In this document: positions 1 to 9,936 of the stretch, piece by piece
Numbering within the stretch: position 1 is the first letter of the stretch
How the letters are laid out: the number at the start of each line of letters is the position of its first letter
NCBI GenBank assembly: GCA_030248295.1
Contig: JASANH010001216.1
Coordinates: 1 to 64,000 of the forward strand
From: Mesodorylaimus sp. YZB2_4
Taxonomy: Eukaryota > Nematoda > Enoplea > Dorylaimida > Dorylaimidae
Direction of reading: 5' to 3'
DNA: 64,000 bases
Notes under the pieces: generated by a model
Seen by the model: only the letters and a program-made list of their open reading frames with translations
Told to the model about the DNA's origin: nothing
The model's database searches: none
Made by a program: the position numbers and the translations under genes

Positions 1-16
1 CAGGTAAATTCGAACC

Positions 17-738
17 AAGCGCGTGCACGCCTGGGGCGAGAAGGTGATCAATCTCGTGTCGTGGGTCAATCAGTTCAGGACGGCGCTCACCGCAATGGTC
101 AAGCTGGTCGAGTGGACCGATGGTAAGTGGGAAGCCTGTCGTCTCGGCTTGCTGCTAGCCCTCTTGTTTCAGCAAAAAAGAACTACGAGATGCTGAAGGC
201 TGAAAAGAAGGCGAACCCTGTCATCGAGAACATAACGCCCGAGTAGAAAGTCGATGAAGGTGGCTACGTCATGATCGACCCTCTGTCGGTACGCGGGCAG
301 ACGAGCACGAAACCCGTGTCGGCTGGGCAGAGCAGCAAGGCCAGCGTGTCGACCAAGAAGGGGGCTGGACCAAAGTCGGCTGGCAAGAGCACCAAATCCA
401 GCGTGTCGACCAAGAAGGACGCTCGAGCCAAGTCGGTGGGATCGCGTGGCGGGCCCAAGTCGACGACCGTGTCCATGGTGAGCCTGGCTCGCAAGTCGGT
501 CAAGTCGGGTCGTGACGACGACGAGAGCATCGGTGGTGGCGACTTCCTCAAGCCAGGCGCGTCGGCTTACTTCAAGGACAAGAGCGAACGCAAGGGCGAA
601 CGCGTCATCCCGCGCATCCTGCTGGAGAAGGCCCCTCAAAAGGGCAACGTGTCGAAGAAGGAAAGCGGGGGCGAGGTGGCCAAACCCGATGCCAAGTCGG
701 AGATGCCGAATCCGAAGAAGGCGCAGTCGAAGAAGTGA
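17..738 (+). CDS. 3' exons of a Lys/Ser-rich protein, interrupted by in-frame TAG
   Basis: I do not recognise a family. The first visible exon (about 17-122) ends at a GTAAGT donor, and the next begins at 173 after a CTCTTGTTTCAG acceptor. Joined, the frame reads cleanly through VIENITPE and then meets TAG at 244-246. The same frame continues without another stop for 163 codons to TGA at 736-738. The text just after the TAG (KVDEGGYVMIDPL) lies upstream of the first ATG (271), so the downstream part looks like a continuation of the same protein rather than a separate gene. That part is basic and low-complexity, with repeated VSTKK and AKSxG-type units, and is probably disordered. Options are a pseudogene, stop read-through, a polymorphic or erroneous base, or an unseen alternative splice. 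The 5' part lies outside the window. Confidence 0.5.
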
Positions 739-1400
739 TCGAGTGATGTGGTGATGGGGCGGTGGCTTGACGATGTTTCGCACTTTTATTCCTTCTACTA
801 GTGTGTCGCCTGCTCGATGACTGGGAACCATGAAATTGCCTCTGGCCCTTCGCTGGTTAAATAATATCATCAATTATTTATTGCCTGTCGAATAACCATC
901 TACTGTTTCAGAGGATGCATGAGAAATCCAAGGTCGCACGCATGAGGACTGACCTTATTAAAATCTGAATTGGTAAAAAAATTCATAAAATGCTGGGGAA
1001 GGTAGTACATGTCGATGATGCGCCTTCTGAGCAGGCTGGTCCAGGCTGGCAAAAGTTGATCAAGAAGGATCTTTCTTAGCAGCTGGCCAAAGTAGACCAT
1101 GACAGCTAGCTTCAGTTGCTCGTATTTGACTAACTTATGAAGGTGCTTTCAAAGTCTCTGTGAAGTGGCTGTCAGTAGCTGCACAATCCCCTGCTTTAGA
1201 CTAAAATTCTGACAAGTGTGATTCCCCACAGGTCTTTACTGCAGCCATATGGGCACATCGAGATTCAAAACACAATGATGTACCTCGTGCTTAGCTTTGG
1301 CATTTGCAATCGAATACATGGAATTCATTCTAATAGATAAGAATTTATTCTCATCGGCAGCTCTCCTAAGAAAAAAGGAGATAGGTAATTCATCCAAGGA
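739..1400. other. Spacer, no gene seen
   Basis: Only short uninterpretable ORFs are present. The stretch near 940-1090, with a 'CTGAGCAGGCTGGTCCAGGCTGGCAAAAG' type motif, recurs in related form near 18500-18680, so this is probably a dispersed repeat. Confidence 0.4.
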
Positions 1401-2120
1401 ATGAGTTTAAAAGCCATTCGTGCACGAATTCTCGGCATGTCGATTGCTCCGGAGGACGTGCCAAAGACGGCTTTCCGTGTCCCATCAGGGCACTATCAGT
1501 TGCGTGTCCTGCCATTTAGACTGAAGAATAGCCATGGTACTGTCCAGAGATTGATGGACACAGTGCTGTCCGGATCACAGTGGGAGCATTGTCTGGTGTA
1601 CCTGGATGACATCATGGTGTTTGGTTCTAACTTTTAACAACATCAGGAACGCCTAAATATGGTGCTGCAACGACTGAACAGGGCAGGACTGCAAATTAAT
1701 TTGGTCAAGTATGCATTCTTGAAGACTGAAATCTCTTTTCTTGGGTGCACGCTGACACCGCAGGGTTTGAAGCCTGATCGGGAGAAAGTAAGTGAAGCCA
1801 GTAGCAAAGATGTTACCACCGGGTGACAAGGGCGCGGTGAGAAGATTCCTAGGAATGGCGCAGTTTTATAGACGGTTTATTAAGAACTTTTCTCGTATCG
1901 CTCGTCCTTTGCATGACCTGACCAGAGAGAGCCGTGAGGTTCCGATGGACCCCTCAGCATCAAGAAGCATTCGACTAGCTGAAGCGCATGATAACGTTAT
2001 TTCCAGCTCTCAGGTATCCCAATATCTCCCGTCCTCTCTACATTTACACGGATGCTAGTCTATATGGCCTAGGTGGTTCGGTCGATGCTGCCACATCTCC
2101 GACACATTCGCCTGCTGAAA
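1401..2120 (+). pseudogene. Ty3/gypsy retrotransposon polymerase remnant
   Basis: This is a decayed reverse-transcriptase/RNase H piece. The sequence shows PSGHYQLRVLPFRLKN followed by LVYLDDIMVF, which is the gypsy-type RT core with its YLDD catalytic motif. A stop falls at 1635-1637, but the frame continues with QERLNMVLQRLNRAGLQ and FLGCTLTPQGLKPDREKV, the usual RT-RNase H connection. It then shifts frame near 1790, where FLGMAQFYRRFIKNFSRIARPL follows. TDASLYGLGG near 2048-2080 is the start of RNase H. No gag, integrase or LTRs were recognised. The stop plus the frameshift make it non-functional. Confidence 0.85.
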
Positions 2121-2776
2121 CGCTCTGACGAGCGCACTTTTTACTCCACCAAATTTTTCGCGGTTGAATGGAAATTATTTATTTTCACTTTCCACTTTTC
2201 AGTCGATTGGGTCGAATAAACAGACGCCTGCCTACATATGTTTATTACAATTCAGAAGTTGCGGTAATATGTCGAAAACATAATATATTAAAGCTTTGTA
2301 TATAGATCTCCATCATAAACAAATCGCGCACATATATGTTTTGCATAATCCATGAAATACATTATAAAAAAGTTGTTTTTTGTGATCGATTAGCTGATGC
2401 GTTCTTAAAAACCACGTCTAAGAAACATCCATAAAGTACAGTACAGTATGAACAGGGTGCGTGATAAGTTCCCGGACTAACCGTACATTTCGCGCGAGAG
2501 TGCGCTATAATAAAGTCTGCTGCGGGCGTGCAATACGACTGGGGCCGTGTTACTGGAGGGTTTGACCGGAGGGGCTTTTGCACCACGCCAGTCTTCCGAC
2601 CTATTACATGGCTGAAACGTCACCCCCAGCTGTCTCTGCTCTGCTGGCTCCGTGCAGAGTATCGATTGCCAGTCAAACCTCTATCGGCGTCAGATACACC
2701 ACTCGAATCTCCAGATTTTTCTTTACAAGACTGTGGATCGAGAAATGAAATCAATTTTAAAAGCTGCATTCGATAA
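2121..2776. other. Spacer with dispersed repeat
   Basis: No gene is seen. The part near 2520-2670 (GGGCTTTTGCACCACGCC, then a CGTGCAGAGTATCGATTGCCAGTC-like end) belongs to the dispersed repeat family that recurs near 38560, 40390, 42010, 44240, 53745 and 60360. Confidence 0.5.
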
Positions 2777-3049
2777 GAGGGTCAACAGGCTAAACGGCCG
2801 TACAAACCATCCACACCGTCAACGTCGTCGCAGTCCGAAATCAAGCCCACGGTAGCCGCAGCTAAAGATACGCCAGCAACAACGACCGAACCGACCGTTC
2901 CAGTTCCAGCCTCTATACCAAAGGCAGCGCCGCGAGTAGAGTCCAAGTCGGCGTACGCTAGACCACAGTTCTCGCAGGGACGACTCGAAGGTCAGATGGG
3001 CTTGCGGACGAATCCTAAGGCGACGCAGCGTTTTGATCCGTCGGTGTAA
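2777..3049 (+). CDS. Probable 3'-terminal coding exon, Pro/Thr/Ser-rich
   Basis: There is no ATG, so this would be missed by start-to-stop ORF searches. The frame is open for 90 codons before TAA at 3047-3049, directly after a possible acceptor (a short AT-rich stretch ending TAAG or TAAGAG at 2777-2779). The translation is compositionally protein-like: an acidic/Thr-Pro stretch (TPATTTEPTVPVPASIPK) and a basic-aromatic end (SAYARPQFSQGRLEG ... RFDPSV). Its low-complexity style resembles the gene at the left edge, but no shared motif was found, and the gypsy remnant lies between them. No partner exon was identified. It could be a pseudo-exon. Confidence 0.35.
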   Translation, partial: EGQQAKRPYKPSTPSTSSQSEIKPTVAAAKDTPATTTEPTVPVPASIPKAAPRVESKSAYARPQFSQGRLEGQMGLRTNPKATQRFDPSV

Positions 3050-4860
3050 CGCGTTTGTGGTATTAAAATGTTGTGTTTTGTTTCCCACTTCGGGGACGAA
3101 TTCTAACTGTGACACCGGCGTATGTGGTGAGGTAATTTGAGTGTTGCGCACGTTTGATGTAAGCAGCCGAGTCTGCTGTAGCGCGTGTGAGTAGCGCGTG
3201 TAGCGCGAGTAGATTATGAGTTGAACTCTAAGCGCGCCAGCGCTCAGGCTCAGTGTCGTCACTGCATTCGCCGAGTCCGGTCGTCTCCAATTAAATCCAC
3301 TAACGACCACTATGTCCCATCGCTTTCGTCCCTACCGTGCCATTCACAGAAGCCAAGGCTTTGGGTGTAAGTGAACCTCATTACACGTATAAAGCCAGGA
3401 ACATCATGTTCATGTTTAAGCACATCATCAAACGCATACAGCTGATGTAGCGGTGAACGGCTTGCGTCTGCTTGGCAGAATTGGAAGGCAGTCGGCCCTG
3501 AGTTTAACTCTGGCCATCTGAGAACTTGCTAAAGTTCTCTCTGCGCCTTGCACGCCTGGCGGTGAGTGGCTCACCCTTCATCCCTCCAGGGTCACGCACC
3601 CTTGCCTGGCGTGCATGCAGGGGTTGACCTTATCGTTAGTCGATGGCAAGATAGGGTCAACTAACAAGCCCATACTCCGCGGGGAAAGGACTAGACATTG
3701 ACCCTCCCTGAATCGACCAGGATGGGTCGTAAAAACATTAGAAACCAAAACGCATATCCGCACTGGAGGGTGAAGGGACATATCAGATACGAAATGATTT
3801 ACTGGACCTCGAGTCGAACTCCCGCAATAACTTCGCTGCTAGCGAGAGTGAACAAGGCAGAAATGTCTTACCCACTTGGAGCAACTATGGCTACAATAAG
3901 TAGAACCCACAGTTTCATGTGTTAATTTTTCCTAATCCACTTACAAGGATTAGAGCACATCTGGCACGGGGTTTCTTTTTTACTTTTTAAATACTGGTTG
4001 CATCTCAGAGAAGTTCTGCTCTGAATTTGTTGGACCTTTCTAACTTCCACTATGCTTATTCTTTCATCGTCTCTGGAAGCATGCTAACAAGTGTACAGTG
4101 TAGGTTAGTGCATGGGAATCCGGTTTTTTGTTACAGAATCAGCTTCTAGCTTGTAAGCACATGAGTTTATTAGGATTAGCCTTAGGATTGCAATCCATGC
4201 TATGCGAGTAAATATTCGCCAAAGTCGAAATTTCCCGTTTTATCATGCGCGTTATTGAGAAAATGACGCAGACAGCGGTGCCATCAAACTTTGAGTTTGT
4301 CATAATCCTCATTACGAAGGTCAATTTGTCTTCAACGCATCAAAAAATTACCAAAACATTCTTTCTACATCTACAGTATGTGCACCTGGGGTACATGAGT
4401 CAAGCAAGAAAACCCAGCCCCCCTGACCTGACCCAAGCCCAGATCCATGTAATGATTTGAAATTGGACCCAACCCAAACCCAATCCAACTTTGCTGCAAC
4501 ATATCTTCAAAGTTTGAAACATTTTAAGCCGAAACTGGAAAAGCCATTTCTCAATTGTAACAAACTTTATCTTCCCCAAGCGTATCTGTGCGGTATGCAA
4601 CCATGCTTGGCAGGCGTACGAGAGAGCGGGGCCCCCCAACTAGTCCACCAAAGTAAAGAAAAAAAATTCAACTGGAGTAAACTAAACAGAACAAATAGAA
4701 ACTCGTACGATTTTCGAGTCATTTCAGTCTTCAGCTAATTAAATCAATACACACTTTCTTTTACAATCTCTGAATTTTCCGGCCAAGATTCTCAGGCTCC
4801 TTATTGTAGCAGTAGGCGATTTTATAGTCGACAAAATTTCTACACCTACACCAGGGTTTT
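3050..4860. other. Repeat-rich spacer (SINE-like pieces)
   Basis: No gene is seen. About 3473-3720 matches repeats at 24330-24680 (reverse), 32780-32890 and 62230-62480; shared text includes GTTTAACTCTGGCCATCTGAGAA and GCGCCTTGCACGCCTGGCGG. 3690-3830 resembles the tRNA-derived SINE tail (CGAGTCGAACTCCCGCAATAAC). 4400-4500 carries CCCAACCCAAACCCAA-type text that recurs near 48000-48330. Confidence 0.5.
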
Positions 4861-4867
4861 GAGTACA

Positions 4868-5005
4868 GAGCAGGACGTTTCGGCGCCGCCGATTAGGCGC
4901 GGACGTTTCGGCGCGTACGTTTCGGCGCCAGGTCATTTTGGCGCCGCCGTTTAGGCGCGGACGTTTCGGCGCCAGCGTTTAGACGCAAGGTCATCTCGGC
5001 GCAGA
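4868..5005. repeat. GGCGCCGAAACGTCCGCGCC-type short repeat cluster
   Basis: About seven diverged copies of a unit built on GACGTTTCGGCGCC and TTTAGGCGC stand side by side. GGCGCC is itself palindromic and the copies lie in both orientations. The cluster lies immediately upstream of the FLYWCH-like remnant. Confidence 0.75.
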
Positions 5006-5008
5006 CTT

Positions 5009-5470
5009 TTGAAACAGACTCTGACCACGGAAAAAGAACAAATGGGACCACAAGGACAAAGGGCATATTTAGTATATAAGGGCAGAACAGATGCTTTGCG
5101 CATTCTCATTCGCCAAAAGAAGAAGCTGCATAAGAACCCGTCTAAGTTGATCCGATCGGCGTCGAAGGAGTACTCCGAGATTCTTGATTACCTGACCACG
5201 CTACGCTACAAGACGGACCCCGACTAGGAGAACATCGACGGCATCCTGCAGTGGATCTGCGAACGCAAGGGCTAACTGGAAGGATGGCACAGTACGCTCA
5301 ATCGAAAAAACTTTTTGACTTCAAGTTAGTTTCACAGCAGTCCTTTTAAGGTCATTTTGCGCATGCATGAACACAATCATGATGCAAACGCCGCTGACGT
5401 TCAAGTTTCTATCATGAAGCAAGGAATCAAAAGGAGAGCGGAAGAAACTGTACCTACAGCATGTTATCGG
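5009..5470 (+). pseudogene. Broken ORF with FLYWCH zinc-finger-like remnant
   Basis: A 72-codon ORF (5009-5227) ends in TAG, and the same frame continues with ENIDGILQWICERKG to TAA at about 5273-5275. In a following frame LEGWHSTL and then, after 5357, MHEHNHDANAADVQVSIMK and KRRAEETVP appear. W-x-C ... H-x-H-N-H followed by a helical basic stretch resembles the FLYWCH zinc finger found in transposase-related proteins. The order fits, but the second Cys is not clear and there are at least two breaks. I read it as a dead transposon-related fragment. An exon of a host FLYWCH gene is less likely. Confidence 0.4.
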
Positions 5471-5581
5471 TTTTTCGTTTTATGTGTGGACGTTTATAAA
5501 AAAATAAAGTTAGCACGCGTCTTAACCGATTATGAAAGTCATCGCTGGTTTCCAAATGCCTTGCGCCTAAACACTTTTTGA

Positions 5582-6366
5582 GTAATAGCTACGTATACAC
5601 TTAAGCATATAATAGCTATGTAATAGGAGTAGGAATTTTGTCGACTATAAATCCGCCTTCCGTGGTCTCTCTCGGCCAGTAATTTTGATGAAGGGTAACT
5701 ACGGCAAACGGAAACAGCACCTACGCCCCGCGGAGCTAATAAAAGTATTCCGCCTTCTAATGGTATGTGTTCAAATCCAGTTTTTCGAGCACAAAAAAAT
5801 TAAACAGCTCGAAGCACACCCTCAAAAGACTAATTCGCGCAAAGGGAGCTTTCAGAAAAATCAAACTTTTCTTCCGTAGCTTTAGCTGTTATTGCTGTGG
5901 GTGATTAGTACTACTTCGTCGTCGTCATCTCTGGAACAGCAAAACTTGCATTTTGGATCTCGAGAACTGCATAACCGTTTTGGGGGAAATTTTTGCACGA
6001 TCATTGGCCATGGCAAGCATGGCTCACCCCCAAAATGTTTTTTTATTCTTGTTAATTATGTGTTGCGCATTGAAAAACGCGCGTTATTAAAAAATTCCGC
6101 AAAAACCTATACGTCGCGGACTTTTATTATTGAAATCTCGACCCAGGATATTCCGCGTTTTCTTTTTTAATAGAAACATTAGTTCATATTCAAAGATGCA
6201 GTTTTGGAACTTGGGTGGCACAGAAACTTTAATTTCCCGCTTTTTAGTTCTACGGTCACAGATGCAATAAATTTGAATCTTTCCCCAACATGACTCGAGT
6301 ACTGATGGTAATATTTCTCTGGGACAAAGAAGATAATACAGCATAAAACTTACACGAATTACGACG
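5582..6366. other. AT-rich spacer, no gene seen
   Basis: Several short ORFs on both strands have no recognisable content. Confidence 0.4.
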
Positions 6367-6549
6367 TCAATTCTCTCCGGGAGCACTCGTGTTTTGGTCA
6401 GCCGAGTCAATGCTTAAGTCCGGTGGCAGTTCCAAATTATCGTCCATTGGTTCGTCCGGAACTGCCGTCTTATTCGGAGTACCGTCGTTTTCAATTTGGC
6501 CAACTGAATCCCCTTCCGCCTTGTCTTTTTCAGCGGTTTCTTCGTTCAT
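6367..6549 (-). CDS. Small acidic ORF (60 aa)
   Basis: The start ATG is in a good context (AAAATGA) and the ORF ends at TGA. About a third of the residues are acidic or amidated, and the core is DDNLELPPDLSIDSADQN. The pattern 'ELPxDLxID' surrounded by acidic residues recalls the acidic Asp/Glu-rich part of midasin (Rea1/MDN1), but this is too short to assign. A GTAAGT donor-like site lies about 25 bases after the stop (near 6337-6342), so the ORF could also be a decayed exon. It may be a genuine micro-gene, a pseudogene fragment or chance. Confidence 0.3.
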   Translation of the reverse strand: MNEETAEKDKAEGDSVGQIENDGTPNKTAVPDEPMDDNLELPPDLSIDSADQNTSAPGEN

Positions 6550-7736
6550 TTTAATAAAACAGAGTGAAAGACCAACTATTTAGATGAAACGACGCGATCC
6601 GGTGCGCGAAACGATGAATTGACAGCCAAGCGAAGGAGGCCAACCAGTAGTAGGTGCCACACAGTGCAATGTACAGTACACTGTGACATGCGTGCGCTGT
6701 ACGGCAGGCTTAGCAGTGACCGTTTACACTTCGCACGCTGGATCCATGGCCCAACCAGCACTATTATTAGCTGAAGAAAGTTTTGAAATCAAAACTGAAA
6801 GAGCCCAGTAAAGCCTTTAAAAAGACCAATCGAAACGACCCTGAAAGCCAAAAATTGCACCAAAATCTTCTCTTGCTCGTTGCCAGGATCAGTCGTCCTG
6901 TTGATAATAATGCAGATAGAGCAGCTTCTGCTCGGATTTTTTCCTAGACCGTGGTTGCGCTTAGCAGTGGCCGAGTAGACCAGCCATCCTGAGCCCTGGT
7001 TCCACTCTGTGCATTGGCTGGTCTAAAAGTTTCGAGTCTGTCATGACAGACTTTTTGGAAATAATAAGACCGTTTTTCGTTTTCCTGCTACAAACTAGTT
7101 TGGCCCAAAACACCTCACCGATCGATCATTTCATACTAGTCAGAAACTCTTACTGACGAAATGCATAGAGTTTTCGAATATGTACTAACGATAAGATGTA
7201 CAGGCGGCAGGAAAAACAACAAATTAAAACACTTCGAGTACGAACGAAGGAAGGCGAGAAAGTTTTCATGCATGGAAAATTGTCATAAGCGGCTTAATGC
7301 GGGAAGTTCAAATTTTGCTTTATACGATGCCTGTGCAATGGTCTGTGGCCTTTTCACTGAGGCCATCGTTATCATTGAACTGGTCACTCTCTCGCCATCT
7401 CCTCTGCCCTTTTATTGACTCTACTGCAGGTAGGCGACACGAGCAGCGATCTAAGACGCCCATCACCGCTGTTCTCTCTTCACTGCAAACAAGCAGCAGA
7501 TACTGCAAATATCTTGCCCATCTCTGCTTACAAAACTGTTTGCACTGTTTTCTGCTACGACTTCATTTTTGCCTCCATAAAAAGAGGAAAAGTTTTTGTA
7601 GAGTTCTTTAGCTGTTTCGTTGTGCGGCCTTGTGGTTGCAAGACCTCGATCGAAATGACGCCAAGGCTGGCCTTGCTGTGTCTCCTGGTCTCCTTCGCCT
7701 CCTCGCGCCCCACCACGGACCCCCCCGTCGTACCAG
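6550..7736. other. Upstream region of the dioxygenase gene
   Basis: No certain gene is present. A short ORF at 7655 begins like a signal peptide (MTPRLALLCLLVSFASS) but is out of frame with the dioxygenase exon and overlaps a pyrimidine-rich tract ahead of its likely acceptor. It is either a first exon separated by a frame disruption or chance. Confidence 0.35.
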
Positions 7737-9484
7737 ACACGTCCGATGAAGTTGGGTGCGCGAGTGGTGGGTGTTAATCTGCGAGAACAAATCAATAATA
7801 CGTCCTTGTTGGAGAGGATCAAGGAGGACGTGTATCGCCATCGACTGCTCTTGTTCGAGGACCAGGGCCACATTCCCGCCGACCAGTTCGTGGCCATGTT
7901 CTCCAGGTTCGGAGACACCTTCCAAGTGCCCTACACGACCCAGGGCCAGGGGGCGGCCAATCACCACAAGGCGCCCGCACCGTAAGTGGGCTTCAGAGCT
8001 GTTGAGAGACCCTCCTGCGGAATGTGGGCCCAGACCAGCCCCTCATCTGGGGTCCCTATTGCGCCGCTCTAACGAGCATCGAATTCGTACAACTCCTTTT
8101 TCAGGGCCATAATGCGCATATCGAATGACCCTAGCGAGGGATTTAAAGGACTGGGCACGACTGGATGGCACATCGATGGCGCCTACAAGCCAGTCCCATT
8201 TTCGTTTCTCATTTTCAACTCGGTGAAGGTGCCTCGGCTCGGAGCCACCAAGTCAGAGCTGGCCCCATTCCCACTCGCACCCTGAACCCTCGCCCTGTCT
8301 TTGTAGGTTTGTGGGACACAGGGAAGTGATCGCATCGATAAAGCAGAGCACCCTGAGAGCCCTCGATCGTCTATGGACAGCTATAACGAGGTAAGATCTG
8401 TGATCTGTGACTGTTATTCTGTTAGCCGTGCATTCCTCCTGCTAGTACCTATGCCCCACAGTCTTCAAGAGCGGGGAGAAGGGGGATCGAATCACAAAGG
8501 CATGTCATCTAGTAAATCCACTGAAGCGCACGGCTAACAGACCAACTCTTATAAGCTTGCCTGCCTTCCAGGATGGTCAAGGGCGAACGTGTTTATGAAG
8601 TGCATCCATTCTTGTACACTCACCCAATCGTCAACGAGTCGGTAGGTGTCCAGCTCTGATCGCTTCCCAACTGATGCGCTGATTCCTAATAAGAATGGAT
8701 CCCATCTGCAGAGTAAGTTTTTTCATCCTGACAGCAATTTTATTTTCAGGTATTTTGCTTTCACCTGGGTTACATGCGTGGTGTGATCCGGGACTATGGA
8801 ACAGAGAACCAAGTGGCTTTGAGTCTGGATGACATGCTGCACTTGAGAAGAGAAATGACCCGCGAGATCGAGAAGGAGAACGAACGTTTGGTCTATGCCC
8901 ATAAGGTGAGCAGTGATCGATAAGATCTCGGCGATCACAATCAAGATCATGGTAATCACCATCATAGTGACTACTGTGATCCTGATCACATCACGTGAGC
9001 ATGACCATGCTCAAAATGATCACACTATGATCGTGGTCATGTTGATCGATATCATGGTGATCATGGCCCCAATGATCATGAACATAATCGATTTTTGTTA
9101 TCAAACCGATCATTAGACCTGTTCATCGGCGACTGCTTCCGACCCTAATCGATAATCGTGATCAATGGGCAAATCCTATGTGGTCAGGGACTAATCGATA
9201 CCTTGCTGTCAAATCTAATCGATAGTCCGCCTGAATCACAATTGCTCATTGATCTGTTTTCAACCACGCCATCCAACGACTGTCAAATGCGCGAAGTGGT
9301 GACTTGTGTGCCCACTGCAGCACTCATTTCCTCATTTCAGTGGAGCGAGGGTGATATGGCCATCTTCGACAATCTACAAATCGCTCATTTGGCCAGCAAA
9401 GAAACGCAATTGCCCAAAGAACAAATCGGACTGCGTGTTTTGCATAGATTCCATAAATGGCTTCCATCGACCTACGAAAACTAA
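7737..9484 (+). CDS. TauD/TfdA-type Fe(II)/2-oxoglutarate dioxygenase
   Basis: Exons by frame and splice sites: 7737-7981, 8105-8251, 8307-8390, 8572-8641, 8750-8905, 9341-9484. Counting from the ATG at 7746 gives 278 aa. The family couples 2-oxoglutarate decarboxylation to oxidation of a small substrate such as a sulfonate or carboxylate; the substrate here is unknown. Visible hallmarks are the N-terminal TRPMKLGARVVGVNL, the metal ligands H101 and D103 in GWHIDGAY, the distal H247 in MAIFDNLQIAH, and R263/R267 in GLRVLHR for 2-oxoglutarate. The reading TRP just before the ATG is family-like and follows a strong polypyrimidine-CAG, so the true start is probably in an upstream exon I cannot place. 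AATAAA lies at 9783-9788. Intron 5 (8906-9340) is GATC-rich. Confidence 0.85.
8906..9260. repeat. GATC/ATGATC-rich degenerate repeat in an intron
   Basis: Dense, imperfect TGATCA, ATGATC and ATCGAT words fill intron 5 of the dioxygenase gene. There is no fixed period. It resembles the TGATCA satellites at 35165-35635 and 36813-37180. Confidence 0.6.
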
Positions 9485-9782
9485 AGACATGGTTTTTTGA
9501 ACCGTTAGCTCTGGCATGCTGATAACTCATTTCGTTGTGCATTTAAAATTTGCATTTATAGTACTGCCATGTTCACTGTCGAACATGTGACCAAGCTGCA
9601 AGTAAAGATACTCTTTGCACTTATTCATCCTGGCCTGCTCAACTGCATAGGGTCCAGGTCCAGGTCTCCTATGTGAACCTGTGTTCCAAACGCCAGTGAA
9701 AGTTTGACGCCCGCGCCCCGCATTTTTCATATCTTGAAATCTTGGCAATAGCTCCGGCAAAAGCATTGGTTATAAAGTACCT

Positions 9783-9788
9783 AATAAA
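9783..9788 (+). terminator. Poly(A) signal AATAAA of the dioxygenase gene
   Basis: This canonical hexamer lies about 300 bases after the stop codon and is the first such signal on this strand. Confidence 0.5.
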
Positions 9789-9936
9789 GGACCTTGCCCT
9801 CCTGGTAAGATCTTGCCAAAATTTGTAGGTTCACAAGATCATTGGGCATTATGCGAGCGGATCTCGACAAGATGAACCTCCTCATAGGGGCCCATCCATA
9901 AAGGTCGAACGCAGCCTTAGGGGGAAGGGGGGAGAA

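Noticed and set aside
169-873. 234-codon minus-strand ORF
   Set aside because: It is the shadow of the repetitive Lys/Ser-coding exon on the plus strand. Its Leu/Arg/His-rich text has no domain.
7655-7777. Signal-peptide ORF as the definite first exon of the dioxygenase
   Set aside because: The frame does not match and its end overlaps the probable polypyrimidine tract. Kept only as a possibility.
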